A stretch of DNA of 64,000 bases from JAAYCI01 sp047972265. Its GTDB lineage: Bacteria; Bacillota; Clostridia; Oscillospirales; Ruminococcaceae. Below, piece by piece: positions 50,778 through 59,098 of the stretch. Under the pieces are notes generated by a model that worked only from the letters and a program-made list of their open reading frames with translations, had not been told where the DNA came from and did not search any database. Made by a program: the position numbers and the translations under genes. Positions within the stretch are counted from its first letter, which is position 1; every line of letters begins with the position of its first letter. The stretch is taken from assembly GCA_047972265.1 (NCBI GenBank), contig JBKEAM010000102.1, positions 8,209 to 72,208 of the forward strand, in the 5' to 3' direction.

Positions 50778-51368
50778 TTACAGGTTAATTACCTTTTTGC
50801 CCTGTGCCATAACGGTGGTAATGCCGTACATATTGGTAACTTCGCCAATTGCCAGTTTATCGGCAATTCCGTAGTAATTAAGGCAGGTGCCGCAGGTGCT
50901 TATTAAGGTGCCCTTGGCAGAAAGTGTTTGCAGGTCCTGCAATACGGTAGAATCTTCGCCCGTAAGGTATGCGCCCGAGTTATAAAAAAGAATATGTTCG
51001 GGCGGGGTGTCCAGCTCTGTTAAAGAGAAAATAAAGCTTTTCATTAAAATTTTGCCCAGTTCCTCTTCGCCCTTGCCCATGCAGTTGCTGCCAATGGCAA
51101 CAATCAACTCGGTGTCGCCGGCGCCCTTTTCGGCAGAAGTTACACCCGCTGCAACGGTAATGTTTACAAGAATGTTCCCGTCTGCTTGCGCGGCACTGGT
51201 AATGCTGTGGCCCATGCCGGTTGCCATTTTTTCTAGGTTTTGGCGGGCGATATCGTTGTCTACCAGTACGGCAACCTCGCCGCCCTGTGCAGCCAATTTA
51301 CGGATTGCTTTTTTTGCCTCGATAACAGGGATGGGGCAGGGTTTGCCAACAACATTAATCATTTCCAT
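50778..51368 (-). CDS. yedF: YedF-type sulfurtransferase-like selenium protein
   Basis: A 196-residue two-domain protein. The N-terminal TusA/SirA-like domain has the persulfide Cys in VGKPCPIPVIEAKKAI; the C-terminal DsrE-like domain includes LIVAIGSNCMGKGEEELG and STCGTCLNYYG. This fused form is the selenium-associated YedF. It probably relays selenide between a desulfurase and SelD or the hydroxylase accessory proteins. AAGGAG precedes ATG 51368. Confidence 0.88.
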   Translation of the reverse strand: MEMINVVGKPCPIPVIEAKKAIRKLAAQGGEVAVLVDNDIARQNLEKMATGMGHSITSAAQADGNILVNITVAAGVTSAEKGAGDTELIVAIGSNCMGKGEEELGKILMKSFIFSLTELDTPPEHILFYNSGAYLTGEDSTVLQDLQTLSAKGTLISTCGTCLNYYGIADKLAIGEVTNMYGITTVMAQGKKVINL

Positions 51369-51410
51369 AAGTGCATCTCCTTTTTATTTGCGTGGGGTAT
51401 AACGTACCGC

Positions 51411-52433
51411 TTACAAAAGCAGTACGGGGGTATCATCGTAAGGGGTTACCTGGCCTATAATGGCAGCGCTGGGGTCGTCTTTTTGGATATCCGTAAGCAA
51501 AGCTGCGGCATCTTTTTCTGCCACACAAAAAAGCAGGCCGCCGGAAGTTTGCGGGTCAAAAACAATCTCCTGCATGGCGGCTGGCACATTGCTTACATCA
51601 ACTCTGCCATTTAAAAAGTTGCGGTTGCGCTGCCCGGCAGCGGTGGCTAAATAGTTCTCGGCATAATCGTATGCGTGGGGCAGCAGAGGCAACTGTGCAG
51701 AATCGATTACCAGCGTAAACTTTTCGGCAGACATTTCGCAGGCGTGAGCCAGCAGGCCAAAGCCGGTAACATCGGTACAGGCGCTTACATCGTACTTTTC
51801 CATCTTTTCGGCGGCGTATTTATTTAAACGCTCCATAGAAGAAGTTGCGGCGTTTACAGCATCCGGCGTTGCCAAGCCCCCCCGCAGAGCAGACATTACG
51901 AGGCCAACACCCAGTGGCTTTGTAAGAATAAGGCACTCTCCCGCACGGCTGGCGGTATTGCGCAGTACCCTTTGCGGGTGGACGCTGCCCGTAACGGCAA
52001 GGCCATATTTTGGCTCGTGGTCGTAAATGGAGTGTCCGCCGCAAATGATTGCACCGGCTTCCAGTACCTTTTCGGCACCGCCTTGCAGCATTTCTTCCAG
52101 CAGTTTTTTATCCATACTTTGAGGAAAGCATACTAAGTTAAGCGCAAACAGCACCTGCCCCCCCATGGCGTAAACATCGCTAAGTGCATTGGCGGCGGCA
52201 ATGCGCCCAAAGGTACGGGGGTCTTCTACCATAGGGGAGAAAAAGTCTACCGTAGAAATAATAGCCTGTTCGGCAGACATTTGGTACACCGCCGCATCGT
52301 CGGAGGTATCATAGCCTACCAGTAGGTTGCCCGAAGGAAAAGCGGGCAATTTTTTTAAAATGGCAGATAAATCTCCCGGCGCTATTTTTGCGCCGCAGCC
52401 ACCGGAAGTGCAACTGGATAAAAAACTCAACAT
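51411..52433 (-). CDS. selD: Selenide, water dikinase
   Basis: A 340-residue enzyme that makes selenophosphate from selenide and ATP. The active site reads TSGGCGAKIAPG: with the start at ATG 52433 the catalytic position is Cys13 (not selenocysteine) with Lys16. Further family motifs are VGYDTSDDAAVYQ, STVDFFSPMVEDP and DVTGFGLLAHACEM. The frame stays open to 52520 but that start gives an atypical extension. SelD heads the operon selD-yedF-DUF3343-yqeC-yqeB-hydroxylase. No selA or selB lies in the window, so selenophosphate here may serve the hydroxylase cofactor only. Confidence 0.92.
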   Translation of the reverse strand: MLSFLSSCTSGGCGAKIAPGDLSAILKKLPAFPSGNLLVGYDTSDDAAVYQMSAEQAIISTVDFFSPMVEDPRTFGRIAAANALSDVYAMGGQVLFALNLVCFPQSMDKKLLEEMLQGGAEKVLEAGAIICGGHSIYDHEPKYGLAVTGSVHPQRVLRNTASRAGECLILTKPLGVGLVMSALRGGLATPDAVNAATSSMERLNKYAAEKMEKYDVSACTDVTGFGLLAHACEMSAEKFTLVIDSAQLPLLPHAYDYAENYLATAAGQRNRNFLNGRVDVSNVPAAMQEIVFDPQTSGGLLFCVAEKDAAALLTDIQKDDPSAAIIGQVTPYDDTPVLLL

Positions 52434-52624
52434 AACCGCCGCTTTCTTTAAAAATAGGGGAGCCGCCATAAAGGGACGGCGCGTATTAAATATGTGTTTT
52501 AGATATTTAAAAATAAGCACGGCTTAAAGCAGAGAATGTGCGGCCCCAAAAACAAGGTCGCTTTTAAGCGGGCTTTTGGTATATTATAAACACAAGTAAA
52601 GTACAGCAGGGCATGGGGGCAACT

Positions 52625-53197
52625 ATGAATATTACAGCTATTATTATGGCGGCAGGCAGCTCTAAAAGGCTGGGCAGCAACAAGCTGTTTTTAACCTACA
52701 AAGGGCAAACGCTTTTGCAGCACACCTTGCAGGTGGTGCGGCAGGCAGGTTTTTGGCAAACGTTGGTGGTGCTTTCTCCGCAAAATGCGGCCCTTGCAAA
52801 CCTGCCAAAAGAGGTGCCGACTGTTATAAATACCGAATATGCCAAGGGGCAAAGCGCCAGCGTAAAGCTGGGGGTAGAGCATGCCACCGGGGATGCATAT
52901 GTGTTTTTTACGGCCGATCAGCCTTATTTGGATGTAAAATCGATCTGGCAGATTACAGAAAAAGCCACAGAAAAAACAATAGTGGTGCCCACCATAAAAG
53001 GCAGGCAGGGCAGCCCGGTGTGCTTTGGACGCTTGTTTAGGCAAGAGCTGCTTGGCCTACAGGGAGACGAGGGCGGGCGCCCGGTTAAAAAGAACCACCC
53101 GGAAGCCTGTATTTTGGTAGAAATAGAAAACCAAAAACTTTTTTACGACATTGATACCCCGCAGGATTACGAAGATTTGCTGCAAAACAAAGACTAA
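52625..53197 (+). CDS. MocA-like molybdenum cofactor cytidylyltransferase
   Basis: A 190-residue nucleotidyltransferase with the N-terminal loop IIMAAGSSKRLGSNKLFL, a TADQPYLD metal motif and GRQGSPVCFGR. It matches the MocA/YgfJ group, which converts molybdopterin cofactor to its cytosine dinucleotide form used by xanthine-dehydrogenase-type hydroxylases. ATG 52625 after GGGGGC is preferred; ATG 52613 adds four residues. It is divergent from selD and convergent with the desulfurase, whose stop codon overlaps its own. Confidence 0.87.
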   Translation: MNITAIIMAAGSSKRLGSNKLFLTYKGQTLLQHTLQVVRQAGFWQTLVVLSPQNAALANLPKEVPTVINTEYAKGQSASVKLGVEHATGDAYVFFTADQPYLDVKSIWQITEKATEKTIVVPTIKGRQGSPVCFGRLFRQELLGLQGDEGGRPVKKNHPEACILVEIENQKLFYDIDTPQDYEDLLQNKD

Positions 53198-54345
53198 ACC
53201 TGCCCCGCAATTTGTGCCAAGGCCTCTAAAACATAATCAATCTCTTGCATGGTGGTAAAGTAGCCGGGGCTTAAACGCAGGGTACCGGTAGAGATTGTTT
53301 TCGCGGTTTGGTGTGCCAGCGGGGCACAGTGCAGGCCACTGCGGGCAACAACGCCGTAAGTATCGTACAAAGTTTGGGCCAGCTCGCCCACATCTTGCCC
53401 GGGGAGCGTAATAGAAACCACAGGGGCTGTTTTGGTTGCGTCTTTTGTGCCGTGCATTGTAAAAGGCAGGCAGGCCAGTCCGTCTAAAAGGCGGGCTGTT
53501 TTATTTTGCTCCTCGGCCTGTATGGCGCTTATGCCAATACGTTCCAGCTCTGCTATGGCGGCGCCAAGGCTTACAATGCCAACAGTGTTTTGGGTGCCGG
53601 GCTCGTACTTATCGGGCAAAAACTGCGGCTGCTCTAAAGATTCGGAAGCGCTGCCGGTGCCGCCGGTTATCCAAGGGTCAATCCGTTTTTCTACGCCGGG
53701 GCGCAGGGCAAACCCGCCAATGCCTTCTAGCCCCATCAGGCTTTTGTGGCCGGTAAAGGCAAGCACGTCAATCTGCATTTGCTCGGCATCAATGGGTAAA
53801 AAGCCGGCGGTTTGGGCGGTATCTAAAATTGTTACCAAGCCATATTTTTTGGCCTCTGCAAACAATTGCCCAATGGGCAAAATGGTACCTAGCACATTAG
53901 AAGCATGGCTGGCAACAAGGGCTTTTGTGTTGGGGCGGATATAGCTTGGCAAAATAGTAGGGTCTAGGCTGCCATCTGGCGCACAGGGCAGCCAGGTTAC
54001 TTCAATTAAGCCCTGCTTTTGCATCAGGTGTAGCGGCCTTGCCACTGCATTGTGCTCTATCATGGTAGCCAAAACATGGTCACCTGCTTTTAGCAAGCCG
54101 TGCAATACCATGTTTAGGGCAGCGGTTACGCCGGAGGTAAATAGAACCTGACGTGGGTTTTGCAGGTTAAAAAAGCGGCATACAGCCAATCGGGCATCCA
54201 GCGCAATGTTTACAGCGTCTAAACCCGGCATATTGCGTCCGGCGTTTAAATGCAAGTTTTCGTTTACATAACGGGTAACGGCCTTTACCACTGCGGGTGG
54301 TTTTTTGCAGGAGGTGGCCGCGTAGTTCATATACACATGCTGCAA
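53194..54345 (-). CDS. SufS/CsdB-like cysteine desulfurase (selenocysteine lyase type)
   Basis: A 383-residue PLP enzyme with the PLP Lys in FTGHKSLMGLEGIGG and the reactive Cys in ARSGLHCAPLAH. The best start is TTG 54345, with GGAGG 7 bases before, giving MQHVYMNYAATS, the normal beginning of the family. In selenium loci such enzymes release Se or S from (seleno)cysteine for SelD and for hydroxylase maturation. Its stop (TAG, minus) overlaps the mocA stop (TAA, plus) in a shared 4-base CTAA. Confidence 0.9.
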   Translation of the reverse strand: MQHVYMNYAATSCKKPPAVVKAVTRYVNENLHLNAGRNMPGLDAVNIALDARLAVCRFFNLQNPRQVLFTSGVTAALNMVLHGLLKAGDHVLATMIEHNAVARPLHLMQKQGLIEVTWLPCAPDGSLDPTILPSYIRPNTKALVASHASNVLGTILPIGQLFAEAKKYGLVTILDTAQTAGFLPIDAEQMQIDVLAFTGHKSLMGLEGIGGFALRPGVEKRIDPWITGGTGSASESLEQPQFLPDKYEPGTQNTVGIVSLGAAIAELERIGISAIQAEEQNKTARLLDGLACLPFTMHGTKDATKTAPVVSITLPGQDVGELAQTLYDTYGVVARSGLHCAPLAHQTAKTISTGTLRLSPGYFTTMQEIDYVLEALAQIAGQV

Positions 54346-54397
54346 AAAAACGCCTCCGTAAATAGTCATACTTATAACACTGTCTTTTAAGTGAATG

Positions 54398-54547
54398 CTA
54401 CCATATTTTTAATAGAAGTACAATTATAAAGTGAGCATAAACAAAAACAAGAGCAATAGCAAATAAAAGAATTAAAATACATACAACAATGTTTGGCGGG
54501 GCAAAATACGGGGCAACATATAGGCTTTTAAAACAGCGAATTTTCAT
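54398..54547 (-). CDS. Possible 49-residue single-span membrane peptide
   Basis: A short minus-strand frame with a basic start (MKIRCFKSLYV) and a long hydrophobic stretch (IVVCILILLFAIALVFVYAHFIIVLLL). There is no ribosome-binding site, but its ATG lies only about 7 bases after the predicted start of a promoter whose -10 is in the GTTGTATACAAC palindrome, so it could be leaderless. I do not recognise a family, and it may be non-coding. Confidence 0.22.
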   Translation of the reverse strand: MKIRCFKSLYVAPYFAPPNIVVCILILLFAIALVFVYAHFIIVLLLKIW

Positions 54548-54558
54548 CTGTTTTTCAT

Positions 54559-54570
54559 GTTGTATACAAC
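54559..54570. promoter_or_regulatory. GTTGTATACAAC palindrome, GntR-type operator
   Basis: A perfect 12-bp palindrome matching the sites in the two GntR/lyase promoters. On the minus strand TATACA (54561-54566) and TTGCCT (54583-54588) at 16 bases could form a promoter reading toward the desulfurase gene. Confidence 0.6.
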
Positions 54571-54616
54571 AATCCGCAATAAAGGCAATTGCTTGTTTGC
54601 CTTTATTGCGGATTGT
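54569..54616. terminator. 20-bp perfect hairpin after the GntR gene
   Basis: 54569-54588 pairs perfectly with 54597-54616 (core CCGCAATAAAGGC) around an 8-base loop. A T-run follows on the plus strand; on the minus strand, the direction of the GntR gene, the tail is weak. Confidence 0.65.
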
Positions 54617-54638
54617 GTTTTTTGTATATAGTGAAATT

Positions 54639-55319
54639 TTATGCACCGGCTCCGTTTCGGGCAGCTGTTCTTACAGAAAATGTTTTTACATCGTAAAAAT
54701 AGTCTAGGGCTGCCCTGCGGCAACTTTCTACGTGGGTGCGCATATAGTTAGAGGCTTCCTCAAACTTCTCTTCAATTAACAGGTTGATGATGGTTAAATG
54801 CTCCTGCCGTGCGTCGTGTATCTTTACTTCGTTTTGCTTGCTGGCAATAACAACCCGTGTGTTTTCTTCAAAAAGCTTATGCATCATATCTATAATAAAA
54901 CGGTTGCCACATTGGTCTATTATATAAAGGTGCATATCGGTATCTTTATGAAAGCCCACTGTTACATCGTGTTCCTCGCCGGAAAATTCTTCTCTAAATT
55001 CCAGCAATTTATCCATCGATAAATGCGGGCCCGCCATGCGCAGCGCCACCGGCTCTATTTCGATGCGTGCCTGGAATATCTGCACAACATCGTTTAAAGA
55101 AATATCTGTTATGTATATTCCCTTTTTGGGCATTACCTTAATAAACCCATCCTGCTCAAGGCGGCTTATTGCCTCGCGCACGGGCGTTCTGCTAAAACCT
55201 AGCTCGGCAGAAAGTTGCCCTTCGTTTAAAAAGGTGCCGGGTATATATTCACATGTAATTAGTTTTTCTTTTATAATGTCGTAGGCAAGGTTTTTCAAAT
55301 CCCTGTTACTGTTGGCCAC
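54639..55319 (-). CDS. GntR-family (FadR/FCD) regulator
   Basis: A 226-residue regulator with a GntR winged helix (LNEGQLSAELGFSRTPVREAISRLEQDGFIKVMPKKGIYI) and an FCD effector domain. Candidate metal-binding His residues are in DTDMHLYII, ARQEHLTIINLL and MRTHVES; FCD domains usually bind organic acids. GTG 55319 follows GGGGGA. It is divergent from the lyase-importer operon, and its own promoter and that operon's promoter carry the same GTTGTATACTT sequence, so it very likely represses both. The inducer is probably the imported acid. Confidence 0.92.
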   Translation of the reverse strand: MANSNRDLKNLAYDIIKEKLITCEYIPGTFLNEGQLSAELGFSRTPVREAISRLEQDGFIKVMPKKGIYITDISLNDVVQIFQARIEIEPVALRMAGPHLSMDKLLEFREEFSGEEHDVTVGFHKDTDMHLYIIDQCGNRFIIDMMHKLFEENTRVVIASKQNEVKIHDARQEHLTIINLLIEEKFEEASNYMRTHVESCRRAALDYFYDVKTFSVRTAARNGAGA

Positions 55320-55388
55320 AAAAGATCCCCCTTTGTATCGGTTTGCCTATATCTCCCAAAATAGGCCCGTCCGTAAACGTATTTTATA

Positions 55389-55417
55389 AGTATACAACAA
55401 TTATTTGTGCTTTTCAA
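55389..55417 (-). promoter_or_regulatory. GntR gene promoter with operator at the -10
   Basis: Minus strand TTGAAA (55412-55417), 17 bases, TATACT (55389-55394). The -10 lies inside GTTGTATACTT. Confidence 0.75.
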
Positions 55418-55605
55418 TTGATATTATCTACATATTTGTGCGCCTCTTTTATAATACCTTATTTAATATAGGGTGCGCTGATATTTAAATAACGATACAG
55501 CGATTATAAAAATTGAAATTTGTAATAGAGATTACAGAAAAACGTTTAAAAGCAAACTTAGCAAAACGCACAATTTTAAAATAAAATCATTGTAAATTAT
55601 GCTAA

Positions 55606-55634
55606 TTGCGGTTTCGGTATACATGTTGTATACT
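55606..55634 (+). promoter_or_regulatory. Lyase-importer operon promoter with two GTATAC boxes
   Basis: TTGCGG (55606-55611), 17 bases, TATACT (55629-55634). GTATAC occurs at 55617-55622 and again at 55628-55633, 11 bp apart (about one helical turn); the second overlaps the -10 in GTTGTATACTT. Confidence 0.65.
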
Positions 55635-55719
55635 TCATTTCGTTGACAGAAATTTCACATGCACAAAACAGGAAAAGGTCTTTTACCATATCCCAATTTA
55701 TTCTCTAGGAGGAAACAAG

Positions 55720-56673
55720 ATGTCCAGCAAAAAAACGTTGAAACAGGTACTGGCAGAAAGCGACAAGTGCTTTTTGGTTCCGTGTGTATACGATTGTGCA
55801 TCCAACCATGCAATGGAAATGTGCGGCTACCCGGTAACACTGCTGTCTGGCGGCGAAGTTTCGATTGCAATGAATGGTGTAATTGACTATGGCTTTACAA
55901 ACCTTACCGATTTGGAATGGATGGTAAGCCGCGTGGCAACAACCAGCAGCATACCTCTTATTTGTGATATTGAGGACGGATTTGGTGGGCCTTTGGCTGT
56001 ATACCGTAGTGCCAAGCGTTTGGCGGCAGCCGGTGCAGCGGCACTTCAGCTAGAAGATGCAAGCGACATGGAAGATTCTACCGGTATACTGCCCCGCGCC
56101 AAATTTATGGCTAAGGTACGCGCCGCAATTGAGGCATTAAAAGGCACCGATTGCATGTTGATTGCACGCAGCAATGCTGATCCTGAAGACCCCGAAATGA
56201 TGAAAGAGGGCTGCGAGCGTTTGGCCGAAGCACAAGAACTTGGCGCAGAGCTTGCCATGCTGGTAAAAGTTACCACACTGGAAAAAGCACAAGAAATGGC
56301 AAAAATTGTTACCGGCCCCAAAATTTTTGCTGATGTACGTGCCGATAAAGGCATCCCTAACGTAACAATGGATCAACTTACACCGCTTAACTTTATTATG
56401 TGTTCTACCCACTTTACCATGAAAGCTGCAATGGAATGCATGCTGGAGCATGGCATGGCAAACTTTAAAGACCAAAGTGTTGCCTATACCTTTACACATG
56501 CACAGGCCACCGGAGACATGGGCTTTTCTGCTTCGCCTATGTTTGACCCGCAAAGCTACATGGTACTAGAAAACAAATTTACCCAAGAAGACAAAACCTA
56601 CACCATTGTGGGCAACGCAGTAGAAGATTACCCCGAAGGATTTGTGCGGGTAGACATTGAAGATAGAATTTAA
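55720..56673 (+). CDS. Isocitrate lyase/PEP mutase superfamily protein, first of a pair
   Basis: A 317-residue TIM-barrel protein starting at ATG 55720, 7 bases after AGGAGG. Superfamily marks are the substrate loop LLSGGEVS, the metal loop ICDIEDGFGG (D at the first position, Glu at the second usual Asp), LQLEDAS and the Arg in MLIARSNA. The KKCGH or KRNS catalytic loop that normally follows the IED/LED motif is absent; the sequence there is DMEDSTGILPRAKF. Carbon-carbon lyase chemistry on a 2-oxo- or hydroxy-diacid is likely but unproven, and a hydrolase or new specificity is possible. Confidence 0.85.
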   Translation: MSSKKTLKQVLAESDKCFLVPCVYDCASNHAMEMCGYPVTLLSGGEVSIAMNGVIDYGFTNLTDLEWMVSRVATTSSIPLICDIEDGFGGPLAVYRSAKRLAAAGAAALQLEDASDMEDSTGILPRAKFMAKVRAAIEALKGTDCMLIARSNADPEDPEMMKEGCERLAEAQELGAELAMLVKVTTLEKAQEMAKIVTGPKIFADVRADKGIPNVTMDQLTPLNFIMCSTHFTMKAAMECMLEHGMANFKDQSVAYTFTHAQATGDMGFSASPMFDPQSYMVLENKFTQEDKTYTIVGNAVEDYPEGFVRVDIEDRI

Positions 56674-56705
56674 CAGCAAAATACGAATGGGAAAGAGGTG
56701 CGGGT

Positions 56706-57683
56706 ATGAGTGAAGTGAAACATCCGGCAGCACAAAAGCTGCGCGAACTTTTAAAAGACAACAAGGTACGCATTGTACCAGAGCTGCACGACTGTGCATC
56801 GGCCAAAGCCGCAGAGATGAATGGGTTTGACGTAATCATGGTTAGCAGCGGAGATTTGGCCTGCGCGCTAACAGGCATTCCGGATTTGCAGCTGCTTTCT
56901 ATCGACGATTTTATCAGCGTTACAGACCGTATCACCAATATGACAGATATGCCCCTGATTATTGATGCAGACGACGGCTTTGGTTTTGGGCGCGGCCTAA
57001 ACACCTACTACGGCTGCAAACGCATAATGAAAGCCGGTGCAGCAGGCGTATTGGTAACCGATACAGCCGAGCTTGGCAAAGATGGCCAGTTGCCCATTGA
57101 CGAAGCCGTACTGCGCTTTAAAGCTGCCCGCGATGGCCTTGGCGATGGATTTTTGATTGCGCGCTGCGACAGTGACATCGAAAATGATTTTGAAGACACT
57201 GTAGCACGCTGCAAAGCCTATATGGAAGCCGGCGCCGATATGATGTGCATTTTGTGGATGCACAAAGTAAAGGGCAACAAATACGACGTTTGCAAAAAGT
57301 TAAGCGATGCCGTTAACTGCCCCATGTGGTACCCCGACATTTGCGGAGAATCTCATGACCCCAATGAGATTACCATGGAAGAATTACAAAAACTGGGCAA
57401 CTACAAATTGGCTGGTGTTCACTACTCTATGCATGCTGCCATGCTTGCTATGCTGGATGTGGGCCGCCACGTAATGAAAGACCAAAACAACAATTATGTA
57501 GATTACCACTTTGATGACACAGGGTATAAGTGCTTTACCACCATGAGCATGTTTGGCCTTACCGACGGATACTGGGTAGAAAAAGAAGGCCGTTATGTTA
57601 CAAATCCCCAAGATTCAATCGCAAAGCGCAATGCAGATTATTTTGTGCGCGAAGATGATGTATTTGACCCAGACAAGAAGTAA
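56706..57683 (+). CDS. Isocitrate lyase/PEP mutase superfamily protein, second of a pair
   Basis: A 325-residue paralogue 32 bases downstream of the first. It keeps IIDADDGFGFG (both metal Asp positions) and the Arg in FLIARCDSD, but the usual Glu-Asp pair is replaced (LVTDTAELGKDG) and again no KKCGH loop exists. The two copies thus differ in which active-site residues they keep: copy one has LED but an altered DxD, copy two the reverse. They may act in sequence, on different substrates, or as a hetero-oligomer. Co-transcription with a Liv importer suggests a role on the imported compound. Confidence 0.85.
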   Translation: MSEVKHPAAQKLRELLKDNKVRIVPELHDCASAKAAEMNGFDVIMVSSGDLACALTGIPDLQLLSIDDFISVTDRITNMTDMPLIIDADDGFGFGRGLNTYYGCKRIMKAGAAGVLVTDTAELGKDGQLPIDEAVLRFKAARDGLGDGFLIARCDSDIENDFEDTVARCKAYMEAGADMMCILWMHKVKGNKYDVCKKLSDAVNCPMWYPDICGESHDPNEITMEELQKLGNYKLAGVHYSMHAAMLAMLDVGRHVMKDQNNNYVDYHFDDTGYKCFTTMSMFGLTDGYWVEKEGRYVTNPQDSIAKRNADYFVREDDVFDPDKK

Positions 57684-57749
57684 AAAGAGGATTTAACAGG
57701 TTGTTAAGCATGCAGGAGTGCATGCATAAAATATTAGGAGGTTTTTAAA

Positions 57750-59063
57750 ATGGCAAAGCGTTTTATTAGTTTAATGCTTGCAGCTGCGCTTACCCTTATT
57801 TTAGTGGCTTGTGGCGGAACCGCCGCATCTTCTCAGGGAAGTGCCAGTGGCACTACGTCCGGCACTGCTGCCTCGGGCGAAACAATTAAAATTGGTGTTT
57901 TGACCGACCGTTCTTCCGCGGCCGCCGCAACAGTAGTATGGGGCGAAACCGGCGCGGCACTGGCTGTAAAAGAAATTAACGATGCAGGCGGCATCAACGG
58001 TAAAATGGTAGAACTTGTATACCGCGATACCGCTTCCGATTCTGCCAACGTAGCACAAAAATCCACCGAGCTTGTTGCCGAGGGCGTGGTTGCCATTTTA
58101 GGCCCCAAGTCTGACGGCGAGGCACCCACCGGCGCACAATGGGCCGAGGCCAACAAGTTCCCCATGGTAACCCCCTGCACCATGAACACCCGCGTTACCA
58201 TCGAAAATGCTTCTCGCTACATGTTCTCCTGCGGGTTTAACGCATGGGCCATTGCCAACATGAACGCCGAATATGCAAAATCTATGGGCTATACTTCTGC
58301 ATACTTCATCGGCAACGACGGCGGTGCCTCGGGCGACAGCCGCGACTTCTTCTACAAAGCTTTGGGCTCTGATTTTTCAAACCTCGGTTCTAGCCAGGTA
58401 TCTGCCAATGCTACCGAGTTTTCCAACATCATTTCCTCTGTTGTGGGCAAAGACCCCGACGTTATCATTGGCGCTGTTGCAGGCCCCAACTTTGTATCTC
58501 TTGTAAACCAGGGCCAGCAGTTTGGCCTGTGGGAACAGTGCGATTACCTTGGCTGGTACACCTGCGATTCTACCAACACCACCGCTTTGGCTCAGGCCGG
58601 CAACTATCCTTACGGCAAAGTACATGGCGTAGACCTGTGGCCTTTCTGGATGGATGAAATTGATGGCAACGAAGAACTTGTTAATGCTTATATGGAACTT
58701 GGCGGCGACGGCATTCTGCCTTCTGACCTTGGCTATACCTGGTACATTGGTACCCGCGCCATTATCGAAGCATTGAAAGCCACCGAAGACTGGACCCCCG
58801 AAGGCGTAACCAACTCTTTAGAAACCGTTCGTTTTGACACCATCTACGGCAAAGACATCGGCTTCCGTGATTTTGACCACGTTATGAACCACTCTTACTA
58901 CTATGTAACAGCAGTAGAAGATACCACCGGCAAATGGGAAATTCCGGTAGGCGACGTGCTGAATGTGTATACCGCAGAAGACATATTGCCCACCAAAGAA
59001 GAAATGCAAGAATATGCCAAAGAAGCCGGTCTTACTTTTAAAGACCTAAGCGAGCTGGCATAA
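57750..59063 (+). CDS. Liv-type ABC importer binding lipoprotein
   Basis: A 437-residue binding protein of the branched-chain amino acid/amide/urea class. Signal MAKRFISLMLAAALTLILVAC, then a Ser/Gly/Thr linker and a type I bilobed domain (IKIGVLTDRSSAAAATVVWGE, IKEINDAGGINGKMVELVYRDTASD-like segment). This class binds amino acids, short-chain amides, urea, aromatic acids and other carboxylates, so the family name does not fix the ligand. AGGAGG precedes ATG 57750. Confidence 0.9.
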   Translation: MAKRFISLMLAAALTLILVACGGTAASSQGSASGTTSGTAASGETIKIGVLTDRSSAAAATVVWGETGAALAVKEINDAGGINGKMVELVYRDTASDSANVAQKSTELVAEGVVAILGPKSDGEAPTGAQWAEANKFPMVTPCTMNTRVTIENASRYMFSCGFNAWAIANMNAEYAKSMGYTSAYFIGNDGGASGDSRDFFYKALGSDFSNLGSSQVSANATEFSNIISSVVGKDPDVIIGAVAGPNFVSLVNQGQQFGLWEQCDYLGWYTCDSTNTTALAQAGNYPYGKVHGVDLWPFWMDEIDGNEELVNAYMELGGDGILPSDLGYTWYIGTRAIIEALKATEDWTPEGVTNSLETVRFDTIYGKDIGFRDFDHVMNHSYYYVTAVEDTTGKWEIPVGDVLNVYTAEDILPTKEEMQEYAKEAGLTFKDLSELA

Positions 59064-59098
59064 CAACAGCAACAACCCAATATACCTTATAAAGTCGT

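Larger units (their letters stand above)
55320..55719. other. Divergent GntR/lyase regulatory region
   Basis: About 400 AT-rich bases. It holds the GntR promoter (55389-55417, minus), the lyase promoter (55606-55634, plus) and three GTATAC boxes (55390, 55617, 55628). The frame open from 55606 toward the first lyase gene crosses the promoter and is not coding there. Confidence 0.6.

Noticed and set aside
46258..52433. Possible selenocysteine (in-frame TGA) in the selenium cluster
   Set aside because: All six proteins read through without internal TGA, and SelD has Cys at the active position; selenium is expected as a labile cofactor.
55606..55719. Upstream extension of the first lyase frame (38 codons)
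   Set aside because: It covers the promoter and operator; AGGAGG with ATG 55720 is the clear start.
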